Origin: Clostridiales bacterium
GTDB taxonomy: Bacteria; Bacillota; Clostridia; Saccharofermentanales; DTU023
DNA: 64,000 nucleotides
Direction of reading: 5' to 3'
Assembly (NCBI GenBank): GCA_004556455.1
Contig: SFGY01000004.1
Location: 186,001-250,000, forward strand
The position numbers and the translations under genes are program-made. This document shows, piece by piece, positions 34,535 to 43,099 of the stretch; the stretch's first letter is position 1; every line of letters begins with the position of its first letter. The notes under the pieces were generated by a model, which saw nothing but the letters and a program-made list of their open reading frames with translations, did no database searches and was not told where the DNA came from.

Positions 34535-36940
34535 ATGCCTAAATGTCAGATCTGTCACGAAAATGAAGCCGTCATCATCTTGACTCGTATAGAAGAGAAT
34601 CGCCGCGTTTCCGAGGGGATATGCCTGAAATGCGCGATGGATAAAAATATTGCCGGCCTTGAAGAAGTTTTTGCCCGTTCCGGAGTGAATCGCGATAATG
34701 TCGACGAAATCCAGTCGCGCATCAATGAGGTCATGAACCAGATGCAGGGCCAGGCTCCCGGACTCTTTCTGGAAGCGCTGATGAACTCCGATTTTGACCT
34801 CGGTCAGGCAATGGAAGCTTTGAAATCTCAGGGTAATGTCAGTGATGAGGGCAATGCTTCCCGTGATGCTTTGTCGGGGTCAGCGCGTGAACCTTCTCAG
34901 CTTTCAGAGCTGATGAATGCCAACATGGGGATGTCAGCGGATCGTGAATCCTCCCCGAATGCAACGGAACAGCGCAAGAATCGCCGTCAACGTGAACGCC
35001 GCAGAAAGTATCTGGATCAGTTTGGAACGAATCTTACAGACCTTGCCCGGGAAGGACAAATTGACCGCATTATCGGGCGCGAAAAAGAATTGAATCGCAT
35101 GGTGCAGATTCTCAATCGGCGCAATAAAAATAATCCTGCCTTGCTGGGTGAGCCTGGTGTTGGCAAGACAGCTCTGGCGCAAGGCCTGGCCGTCCGCATC
35201 GTCAATGGTCAGGTTCCGGCCAAGCTTCTGGATCGTGAGATTTATCAGCTGGATATGACCAGTATGGTGGCGGGAACGCAGTTCAGAGGCCAGTTCGAAT
35301 CCCGTATGAAGGGCGTCGTCGACGATGCGCGCTCTGCCGGGAATGTGATCCTGGTGATTGATGAGCTGCATAACATCATGGGTGCCGGTGACGCTGAGGG
35401 CGCCATGAATGCCGCCAACATCCTTAAGCCTGCTCTGGCACAGGGTGAGATCTGTGTCATCGGTTGCACCACTCTGGATGAGTATCGCCGTTTTATCGAA
35501 AAGGATTCCGCACTGGAACGTCGCTTTCAAAAAGTGATCGTTGAGGAGCCGGACGAAAAAGACTGCCTGGAAATTCTCAGGGGCGTCAAGCCTTACTATG
35601 AAGCCCATCACAATGTCACTTTTCCCGATAAAACGCTCGAAGCAGCTGTTCGGCTTTCCTCCCGCTATATTCAGGAACGCTATCTCCCTGATAAGGCGAT
35701 CGACCTGCTGGATGAGGCTGGTTCCCGTGTCAATCTGGACAATGCCCTGCTGACGGAGCTGAAAAAGAAGGAAGACGAACGACTGGCGCTTGAAGAGGAG
35801 ATGGCCGAGCTTCAGGAGAGTATGGAAGGTGGTGACGATGAGGCCAGGCGCGCGGAATTCTTTGAGAAAAAGGCTAAGCTGACCTCACAGATACTGCGTC
35901 TCAATTCCGAGATAGAGACGCTCAATAAACGCAATCATCCAGTTGAAATCAGTGAAAATGATATCGCCGACGTGGTCGAAATGTGGACCGGCATCCCGGT
36001 AAAACATATCACGGAGAGTGAAAGCGAAAAGCTGATGCAGCTGGAACAGCGTCTGCACCGCAGATTGATCGGTCAGGAAGAAGCGGTCACTGCTTTAGCT
36101 AAGGCGATTCGCAGAAAACGCGCGGGCTTTGGCAAGAAAGATAAGCCCATTTCTTTCCTCTTCGTCGGACCTACAGGCGTGGGCAAGACAGAACTTGCCA
36201 AAGCGCTCTCGGAATCTCTCTTTGATAGTGAAGATGAGCTCGTGCGCTTAGACATGTCTGAATTTATGGAAAGCCATACGGTCAGCAAACTTATTGGCTC
36301 ACCTCCGGGCTATGTCGGCTACGATGACGGTGGACAGCTGACGGAAAAGATTCGCCGGCATCCTTACAGCGTGATCCTGCTCGATGAAATTGAGAAGGCG
36401 CACAAGGATGTCTATAACATGTTGTTACAGATCCTTGATGACGGGCGACTTACGGATAGTCATGGGCGCGTGGTCAATTTTGCCAATACGGTCATCATCA
36501 TGACCTCAAATGCCGGTACAACCCTGAAGGCAAACGGTATGGGCTTTGGCGCCGACCCGCAGCGCTCCATGAAGAGCAGGGTGGACACGGTGCTGAAAGA
36601 AATTTTCCGTCCGGAATTTCTGAACCGCATCGACGAGATCATTGTCTTCTCAGAGCTGAGCCAGAAAAATCTGCGCGGTATCGTCGAGCTGATGCTTGCT
36701 GAGGTTAAAGAAAGCATGAAACTTCAGGGCTATCAGCTGGAAGTCACGGCGGCGGCAAAAGATGCGCTTGTCGAAAAAGGCTATGATCCAAAATTTGGCG
36801 CGCGCCCGCTGCGCAAAACCGTTGGACGTGAAATCGAAGAGAAATTATCCGATATGCTGCTAGATGGTCAGCTAAAAGGTAAAAAGGGTGTAAAAATAGC
36901 CTGCCGCAAAGGCGAATTTATTTTCGATCTAATCGACTGA
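34535..36940 (+). CDS. clpE: ClpE-like Clp ATPase with N-terminal zinc finger
   Basis: Hsp100 unfoldase expected to feed substrates to ClpP or disaggregate proteins. About 801 residues. An N-terminal zinc finger formed by CQIC (residues 4-7) and CLKC (about 32-35) replaces the ClpC N-domain, as in ClpE. AAA module 1 has GEPGVGKTA (about 205) and VIDELHNI; a middle coiled coil lies at about 405-470; module 2 has GPTGVGKTE (about 545), ILLDEIEKAH and the sensor GARPLRK near the end. AAAGGA (34521-34526) is eight bases before ATG 34535 but abuts ATG 34526, so the later start is preferred. A UvrB/UvrC (UVR) motif typical of ClpC is not obvious. Confidence 0.85.
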   Translation: MPKCQICHENEAVIILTRIEENRRVSEGICLKCAMDKNIAGLEEVFARSGVNRDNVDEIQSRINEVMNQMQGQAPGLFLEALMNSDFDLGQAMEALKSQGNVSDEGNASRDALSGSAREPSQLSELMNANMGMSADRESSPNATEQRKNRRQRERRRKYLDQFGTNLTDLAREGQIDRIIGREKELNRMVQILNRRNKNNPALLGEPGVGKTALAQGLAVRIVNGQVPAKLLDREIYQLDMTSMVAGTQFRGQFESRMKGVVDDARSAGNVILVIDELHNIMGAGDAEGAMNAANILKPALAQGEICVIGCTTLDEYRRFIEKDSALERRFQKVIVEEPDEKDCLEILRGVKPYYEAHHNVTFPDKTLEAAVRLSSRYIQERYLPDKAIDLLDEAGSRVNLDNALLTELKKKEDERLALEEEMAELQESMEGGDDEARRAEFFEKKAKLTSQILRLNSEIETLNKRNHPVEISENDIADVVEMWTGIPVKHITESESEKLMQLEQRLHRRLIGQEEAVTALAKAIRRKRAGFGKKDKPISFLFVGPTGVGKTELAKALSESLFDSEDELVRLDMSEFMESHTVSKLIGSPPGYVGYDDGGQLTEKIRRHPYSVILLDEIEKAHKDVYNMLLQILDDGRLTDSHGRVVNFANTVIIMTSNAGTTLKANGMGFGADPQRSMKSRVDTVLKEIFRPEFLNRIDEIIVFSELSQKNLRGIVELMLAEVKESMKLQGYQLEVTAAAKDALVEKGYDPKFGARPLRKTVGREIEEKLSDMLLDGQLKGKKGVKIACRKGEFIFDLID

Positions 36941-36950
36941 GGGGGAAATG

Positions 36951-38291
36951 ATGTTAACACTGGATACGCAACGCCTGATGAAGGTTCTCAATGAGGATGA
37001 ATTTGAGAAAATGGAAGCCCAGGCGCTTCTTGCCGAGAAAACGCTGCTTGAAGGCAAGGGCTTTGGCAGCGATTTTCTGGCCTGGCGCGACCTGCCGATG
37101 AATTTTGATCGGGATGAATTTGAGCGGATCCTTAAGGCTGCAGAGAAGATCAAAAAGCAGAGTGACCTTCTGGTCGTTGTGGGTATTGGAGGCTCTTATC
37201 TTGGGGCACGGGCAGTTGTTGAAGCGTTGACTCCAGCCTTTACTGCACAGGCCGGGCGAACGGAGAAGACTGCGACAAAGCTGGTCTATGCCGGTAATAG
37301 CCTCTCATCAACTTATTTGTCCGAGCTGCTCTCCATTCTGGATGAACATGACGTTTCGCTGAATGTCATTTCCAAGTCTGGTACGACCACAGAGACTGCG
37401 CTCGCTTTTCGTTTCCTTCGCTCTTATATGGAAAAACGCTATGGCGAAGACGGGGCGGCACGCCGTATTTTTGCAACCACAGACGCGCACAGAGGCGCCC
37501 TGCGCGAACTGGCAATCGCCAAAGGCTATGAACGCTTTGTGGTTCCAGATGATATCGGCGGCCGTTACTCCGTCCTCACAGCAGTAGGGCTTTTGCCCAT
37601 AGCTGCTGCAGGCCTGGATATTGAGGCTCTCATGGGAGGAGCACGTGCTATCTGCGAACGGCTCACAGAAGGGGGAAGGGATAATCCTGCTCTGCGCTAT
37701 GCCATGGCTCGTAATCTCCTCTATCGACGCGGCTATCACATAGAGGTCCTGGCTGACTTTGAGCCTTCATTCCATTATTTCAGTGAGTGGTGGAAGCAGC
37801 TTTTTGGCGAGTCTGAAGGGAAAGATGGAAAAGGCATTTTCCCGGCGGCAGTGTCGTATACTACGGATTTGCATTCTATGGGGCAGTTTGTCCAGGATGG
37901 CAGCCGCTCTGTCTTTGAAACTGTGCTGCATCTGGAACATCCTCGGCACGAGCTTATCGTTCCGGAGGAATGTTCTTCGGCTGATGGCCTTGACTATCTT
38001 GCGGGCTGCCCTGTTTCGGAAATTTCTGAAAAAGCGATGCTCGCAACCACCTTAGCCCATGAGGACGGAGGCTGCCCCAATATGCAGATCTCCATCGACA
38101 AGGCCGATGAAAAGAATTTAGGTGAACTGATCTATTTCTTTGAACGAGCCTGCGGACTTTCTGCATATTTGAATGGCGTCAATCCCTTTGACCAGCCTGG
38201 CGTGGAAGCTTATAAGAAGAACATGTTTGCGCTCCTGGGCAAACCTGGCTATGAAGAGCTGGGACAGATATTAAACAAAAGGCTCTCATGA
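36951..38291 (+). CDS. pgi: Glucose-6-phosphate isomerase
   Basis: Interconverts glucose-6-phosphate and fructose-6-phosphate in glycolysis. About 446 residues, the short Firmicutes/archaeal-size form. Seen: VVVGIGGSYLGARAVVEAL (about 77-95), ISKSGTTTETALAFR (about 140), GGRYSVLTAVGLLPIAAAG (about 203) and the C-terminal QPGVEAYKKNMFALLG. Two ATGs follow GAGGGGG; the second (36951) has the better spacing. The stop overlaps the start of the radical SAM gene (ATGA). Confidence 0.96.
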   Translation: MLTLDTQRLMKVLNEDEFEKMEAQALLAEKTLLEGKGFGSDFLAWRDLPMNFDRDEFERILKAAEKIKKQSDLLVVVGIGGSYLGARAVVEALTPAFTAQAGRTEKTATKLVYAGNSLSSTYLSELLSILDEHDVSLNVISKSGTTTETALAFRFLRSYMEKRYGEDGAARRIFATTDAHRGALRELAIAKGYERFVVPDDIGGRYSVLTAVGLLPIAAAGLDIEALMGGARAICERLTEGGRDNPALRYAMARNLLYRRGYHIEVLADFEPSFHYFSEWWKQLFGESEGKDGKGIFPAAVSYTTDLHSMGQFVQDGSRSVFETVLHLEHPRHELIVPEECSSADGLDYLAGCPVSEISEKAMLATTLAHEDGGCPNMQISIDKADEKNLGELIYFFERACGLSAYLNGVNPFDQPGVEAYKKNMFALLGKPGYEELGQILNKRLS

Positions 38292-40174
38292 AGTCCAAAA
38301 CGCAGATGCGGGAAATTCATCTTCCCAGACGTCTCCTGCGCCGCATTGAAAAACCGGCCCGATATCTCGGGGGCGAATGGAATAGCATAAGCAAAGAAGC
38401 AAATCTTGCGGACGGTCGTCCGCGTCTTCGCTTTGCTTTTTGTTTCCCGGATATTTACGAAGTAGGCATGTCTAATCTGGCTCTGCGCATCCTCTATGAT
38501 CTTCTTAATCGCAGGGATGATCAGCTCTGTGAGCGCTTTTTTGAACCCGGCGCCGATCTTCGTGAAATCATGATAAGGGAAAATATTCCTCTTTTCAGTG
38601 TGGAGAATGGCCGCGTTTTGAAGGATTTTGATTTTGTCGGCTTTACCCTGCAATACGAGATGTCTTTTCCCACCGTGCTGGATATGCTGAACCTTGGAGG
38701 AATTCCGCTCCTGCAAAAGGATCGCGGAGAAGAGGATCCTCTTGTTGTGGCCGGCGGTCCTGTGGTCTTTAATGCGGAGCCTGTAGCTGATTTTTTTGAT
38801 CTGATTATGATTGGCGAAGGGGAAGAACTCCTTCCTGAGGTCATGGATTGCTATCGAAAAGTCAGAGCGGAGGGGGGCTACAAAGCTGATTTTCTTAAAG
38901 CGGCTGCCCAAATCGAGGGGGTCTATGTCCCCTCCTTTTACGAGGCCGTTTATGAAGAGGATGGTCGTTTTCGTGAGTTGAAAGCCCTGAAGGATTTCGT
39001 TCCTAAGCGCCCTGTGAAGCGCATTGTTAGAGATCTTGATGCCACTTCAGCCCCTGAAAAAGTGCTGGTTCCTCATATTGAGATTGTGCATGACCGGGTT
39101 TTTCTTGAACTCTATCGCGGCTGTGGCAATGGCTGCCGTTTCTGCCAGGCCGGCATGATTTATCGGCCTTTGCGTGAGAACAGCGCTGAAACACTGGTCA
39201 ACCGCGCCCGTGCCATGCTGGCTTCTTCTGGTTACGAAGAGCTGGGACTGATGTCACTTTCTACCGGGGATTACAGTGAACTTTTCCCTCTGATTGAGGC
39301 TTTGCTTCCTGAACTGGAGGAAAGTCATGTCAACCTTTCACTGCCTTCTCTGCGTCTCGATTCCGTAAGTATGGAACTCCTGGATCGAGTCAGCCGAACG
39401 CGCAAGGCGGGCCTCACTTTCGCACCCGAAGCCGGGAGCCAGATGGCTCGGGACCGAATCAATAAAAACATACAGGAGAGTGACTTGCTCACAGCAGCCC
39501 GTGAGGCTTTCATTAAGGGCTGGGATCGGCTTAAACTCTATTTCATGCTGGGTTTGCCCGGGGAAACAGATGAGGATATTTATGGCATTGCCGACTTGTG
39601 TAAAAAACTTCTCAGCCTCTGGCAGGAAGTCAGAGAAGAAAGCGCAGGACCGCGAAGGAAGCTCATCATCACGGTGAGCACCTCTTTCTTTATCCCTAAA
39701 CCCTGGACACCATTCCAGTATGTCGCTCAGATCAGTCGTTTGGAAATGGAGCGCCGGCAAGGTCTGCTGGCCTCCTTACTGAAAGACCGACGACTCAGCT
39801 ATCAGTGGCACGATTTTGACACCTCAGAAATTGAAGCTTTACTGGCCCGTGGGGACAGGCGTCTCTCCCGTGTCCTTCTTCATGTCGTGGAGGAAGGCGC
39901 TTTTATGGAAGGTGAGCGTCAGAACTTTTCTTACGAGCGCTGGCTGAGGGCTTTGTCCAGAGAAGGCCTTGACCTTGATTTTTTCGCTCATCGTGAACGT
40001 CCGGAGGACGAAAACTTTCCGTGGGACTTTATCGAAACTGGTCTGAAAAAATCCTTTCTATGGCAGGAATATCAGAGAGGTCTAGAGGGACAGTGCAGTC
40101 CGGATTGCCGCAAAGGCTGCAGGGCCTGTGGGGCATCCAGCTACCGTGCCGCTATCTGCCTCAGCGAAAAATAG
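38288..40174 (+). CDS. B12-binding-type radical SAM protein (TIGR03960 family)
   Basis: 628 residues. An N-terminal cobalamin-binding-like domain (about 40-190, with FPDIYEVGMSNLALRILY and VVAGGPVVFNAEPVADFFD) precedes a radical SAM core whose cluster cysteines are in YRGCGNGCRFCQAG (C279, C283, C286). A cysteine-rich tail CSPDCRKGCRACG ends the protein. The family is nearly always found with a DUF2344 protein, as here; the reaction is not established, with links proposed to RNA or ribosome modification. It starts at ATG 38288, coupled to pgi by a four-base overlap, with AAAAGG upstream. Confidence 0.87.
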   Translation: MKSKTQMREIHLPRRLLRRIEKPARYLGGEWNSISKEANLADGRPRLRFAFCFPDIYEVGMSNLALRILYDLLNRRDDQLCERFFEPGADLREIMIRENIPLFSVENGRVLKDFDFVGFTLQYEMSFPTVLDMLNLGGIPLLQKDRGEEDPLVVAGGPVVFNAEPVADFFDLIMIGEGEELLPEVMDCYRKVRAEGGYKADFLKAAAQIEGVYVPSFYEAVYEEDGRFRELKALKDFVPKRPVKRIVRDLDATSAPEKVLVPHIEIVHDRVFLELYRGCGNGCRFCQAGMIYRPLRENSAETLVNRARAMLASSGYEELGLMSLSTGDYSELFPLIEALLPELEESHVNLSLPSLRLDSVSMELLDRVSRTRKAGLTFAPEAGSQMARDRINKNIQESDLLTAAREAFIKGWDRLKLYFMLGLPGETDEDIYGIADLCKKLLSLWQEVREESAGPRRKLIITVSTSFFIPKPWTPFQYVAQISRLEMERRQGLLASLLKDRRLSYQWHDFDTSEIEALLARGDRRLSRVLLHVVEEGAFMEGERQNFSYERWLRALSREGLDLDFFAHRERPEDENFPWDFIETGLKKSFLWQEYQRGLEGQCSPDCRKGCRACGASSYRAAICLSEK

Positions 40175-40187
40175 AGAGGGAAGTTCT

Positions 40188-40862
40188 ATGGACGAAAAAA
40201 AGCCCGTTTTAATCCTCCTCAGCTTTTCCAGAGAAGGGGCTGTCGCCTGGATTGCTCATCTGGATCTCATGCGCAGTTTTGAACGTGCGTTTCGCCGTGC
40301 TGGCCTTCCTCTGCGCTGGAGCCAGGGCTTTAATCCCAGACCTTCGCTCGTTTTTGCTTTACCCCTGGGAGTTGGTCTTGAATGTGAAGCTGACCTTCTG
40401 GAAATAGAACTTTGTGAGAAGATCCCTGTAGAAAGCTTGCCTGAAAAGCTCAATGCCCAGCTCCCGCCAGGACTCAGGATTACCAAAGCCTGTCTTCCTG
40501 AGGCTCATACGAAGAGTCTCATGAACCTTGTCGAGGAAGCCGTTTATCGTTTTTCTGCCAGAGGGGCCGGTCTGGCCTGGAAAAAGCTTGCCGAAAAAGC
40601 GGAGGCTGGTGAAGAGATCCTCGTCGAGCGAAAGAGCAAGGGAAAAATTCGCCAATTGGCTCTTTTCCCCTTAATTTTGGGCTGGGAAGTGCTCAGCGAT
40701 GATGAGTTCCGCCTCCGTGTCAAAGCGGGGTCGCGGGAGAACCTGAGGCCGGATCTCTGTCTTCAGGCTCTGAAGAACCAATCTTTTATCAGTTCAGATG
40801 ATGCAGATGACGCGCGCATTATTCGGGAAAAGCTGATTCTCTCTGAGTTTTCTACCACTTGA
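40188..40862 (+). CDS. DUF2344 (TIGR03936) radical SAM-associated protein
   Basis: 224 residues, partner of the preceding radical SAM protein. Family features are visible at the N-terminus: ISHLDLMR-like WIAHLDLMRSFERAFRRAG (about 20-38) and SQGFNPRPSLVFALPLGVGLE (about 44-64). In many Firmicutes the two domains are fused or sit upstream of RNase G and L21/L27; here they are separate genes followed by an esterase-like gene. I chose ATG 40188, preceded by AGAGAGGGAAG, over an earlier ATG inside the upstream gene. Molecular function unknown. Confidence 0.87.
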   Translation: MDEKKPVLILLSFSREGAVAWIAHLDLMRSFERAFRRAGLPLRWSQGFNPRPSLVFALPLGVGLECEADLLEIELCEKIPVESLPEKLNAQLPPGLRITKACLPEAHTKSLMNLVEEAVYRFSARGAGLAWKKLAEKAEAGEEILVERKSKGKIRQLALFPLILGWEVLSDDEFRLRVKAGSRENLRPDLCLQALKNQSFISSDDADDARIIREKLILSEFSTT

Positions 40863-40947
40863 GTTTGAAAACTCTGTTGAAAGGGAGTTAAATACATTAA
40901 ACTGGTGAAAAAACAGAGATACCGTCTAGACGAGAAGAGGAAAAGTC

Positions 40948-43086
40948 ATGCCTCAGCGAAAATTAACATTGCCTGCCTGGTTTGGTGACCATATGCTCCT
41001 GCAGCAGCAGGTAAGAATACGGATATACGGAAATGCTGAAGCAGGCAAGACCGTTCGTCTGACGCTGGAACGTTTTCCTTCTGGAGATAAACTTTCTTCC
41101 GGAGATACCGAATATGGCATCATCTTTCAGGAAAGTGATTTTCCTGAGGAGGATGGCTTCTTTGAATTTAAGCTGCCCCTGATCGAAGCCTCATACGACC
41201 GTTTTCGAATGACCATCGAATGTGATGGTGAGAGGGCTGTTTTCCAGGACATTCTTTTTGGGGAACTCTGGATCGCTGCAGGTGCCAGCAACATGTCCAT
41301 GCCTGCTGCTCTGAGTGACGTTCGGGATTTGATTCCGGAGATTGCTGAAAACAGAGGCCTGCGCTTTTTCACTCAAAATGAGAATGGCCTTGCGCCAGGG
41401 ACCGATGAGTACAGCCAGACGCCTCTTGCCCGTTCCTATGGCGGGCGTTGGCTGAATCCGGGAGATCGTGATGGTATCAGCAATCTGAGTGCGGCAGGGC
41501 TGAGTTTTGTGCTCAAGCTTCAGAAAGAAATGGGTATACCGATTGGTCTCTTCAATCTTGCCTGTCCGGATTCATGTATTCATAGCTGGCTTCCCGGAGC
41601 TGTGGTTGAGCAGGACGCGATTATTAAAAACCATGTTCGGGAAATCAAGCATTACCGGGATAAGGATAACTGGAATCAGCTGCCGCCGGAGGAAAAACGC
41701 GAAGAACGTCATTTCAGCAATAAAGTGGCCCAGACAGACATGGCAGCTCTGCCCCCGCCTTTCTCCCGCTTAAACCAGCAAGGAGCCCTTTTTAATCACA
41801 AACTTGCTCCCTATACGAGCCTGGCCATCCGGGGTCTGATCTGGTACCAGGGTGAAGAGGATGTGCAATATCCCGATTATTATATGCGGGCCTTTATCGC
41901 TTTCTCAGCGGTTGTTAAAGAGCTCTTTCAGGCGCCTGTCACGGGTTTAAAGCTAATTTACAGCCAGCTTACACCCTCTTTCGTCTCTGATACGGACTTT
42001 ATGCGTCTGGCGGTTTTCAACGAGGCTCTTTCCGCGGTACGTCGCCGTCTGGATCTTCAGGCCGGAATGATTACCAACTATGACCTGCCGCTTGCTTTTG
42101 ACAGCAGCAGTGGGCGTTATGGAAGTATGCAAACCCCCAGCGCTAAAAAAATGATCGGCCTGCGCATGGCTCAGCTTGCCCTGGGGCTTGCCTATAAATT
42201 TGATCTGCCTGATTCTGCCCCGGAATGTGTGTCTGCAGAGACGGTCGGCAATAAGCTTCTTCTGAGTTTTGACAACGCGGGCAAGGGCATCCGCCTGCGC
42301 CAGGGCGATCGTTCGCTCAAGGGTTTTACCATCTGTGGACACAACCGGCAGAATGTGCTTGCTGAGGCCAGGGAACTCTATCAGGTCCGGGTGATTGTCT
42401 GGCATGATGAGATTGCTCAGCCGGTATCCTGCAGCTACGCCTTTTATACTTTTAATATGGAAGCCAATCTCTGCTCATCCAACGGTATGCCTCTGGTTCC
42501 TTTTCGCCTTGACCGGGATATGAGTTCACAGGAAAAGCCAAGAGCCTGGGCAAACTGCGAGTCCCTCAGTGATTTTCGAATCCCGAAAATAGAAACGCAC
42601 TCCCTGCCTCGCCATCATAACAAGAATCATCCCGGAATCTATCCTCTTTGGACGCTCTTTGCCGGCCGCGGTCAGTTCCGTCTTGAAACTGAGAATAAGC
42701 GCCATGGCCGTGCAGCAATCATGCTAAAATACAGTAAAGCGGATGAGAGACCGGTGATTTTTGGCCCGATATTGGATTATGCCTCCGACTACCCTCCGTT
42801 GGATCTGCATCTGTGGGACGAGATGGTAATTCATCTTTTTAATACGGAACATCGGGTCAAACTTATCAAGCTACATCTCGCCGATGCCAATGGGCGCGAA
42901 ACTTATTCAGAAACGCAGCAGATCAAGGATATCCTCTCCTGGCAGGATATTCATTTCGAGCTGGCGACAGCACCGGTCGACCTCATGCGCCTGACAAAAA
43001 TTGAATTTATTCTGCAGGACCCTGAGGCTCAGGGGGTTCTCACCATAGATGAAGTGAGTTTCCGGGGACTGCATCTTGAGCCATAA
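40948..43086 (+). CDS. Sialate O-acetylesterase-like SGNH protein, probably catalytically degenerate
   Basis: 712 residues, no signal peptide. An N-terminal beta domain (about 1-100) leads into an SGNH-like region with IAAGASNMSMP (about 108-118, where active members have GQSN), a PIGLFNLACPDSCIHSWLPG block and IRGLIWYQGEED (about 293-304). Where active enzymes carry the D-x-x-H of block V before K..vG.RLA, this protein has SMQTPSAKKMIGLRMAQ, so the catalytic Asp and His appear to be missing. The last ~170 residues look like a beta-sandwich carbohydrate-binding module. Thus it resembles a sialate or carbohydrate O-acetylesterase in layout, but enzyme activity is doubtful. Ribosome binding site AGAGGAAAAG. 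Confidence 0.65.
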   Translation: MPQRKLTLPAWFGDHMLLQQQVRIRIYGNAEAGKTVRLTLERFPSGDKLSSGDTEYGIIFQESDFPEEDGFFEFKLPLIEASYDRFRMTIECDGERAVFQDILFGELWIAAGASNMSMPAALSDVRDLIPEIAENRGLRFFTQNENGLAPGTDEYSQTPLARSYGGRWLNPGDRDGISNLSAAGLSFVLKLQKEMGIPIGLFNLACPDSCIHSWLPGAVVEQDAIIKNHVREIKHYRDKDNWNQLPPEEKREERHFSNKVAQTDMAALPPPFSRLNQQGALFNHKLAPYTSLAIRGLIWYQGEEDVQYPDYYMRAFIAFSAVVKELFQAPVTGLKLIYSQLTPSFVSDTDFMRLAVFNEALSAVRRRLDLQAGMITNYDLPLAFDSSSGRYGSMQTPSAKKMIGLRMAQLALGLAYKFDLPDSAPECVSAETVGNKLLLSFDNAGKGIRLRQGDRSLKGFTICGHNRQNVLAEARELYQVRVIVWHDEIAQPVSCSYAFYTFNMEANLCSSNGMPLVPFRLDRDMSSQEKPRAWANCESLSDFRIPKIETHSLPRHHNKNHPGIYPLWTLFAGRGQFRLETENKRHGRAAIMLKYSKADERPVIFGPILDYASDYPPLDLHLWDEMVIHLFNTEHRVKLIKLHLADANGRETYSETQQIKDILSWQDIHFELATAPVDLMRLTKIEFILQDPEAQGVLTIDEVSFRGLHLEP

Positions 43087-43099
43087 TGAAGGAGAGAGT

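Noticed and set aside
40845..40874. Hairpin at the end of the DUF2344 gene as a terminator
   Set aside because: An 8-bp stem is present but it overlaps the coding end and has no T tract.
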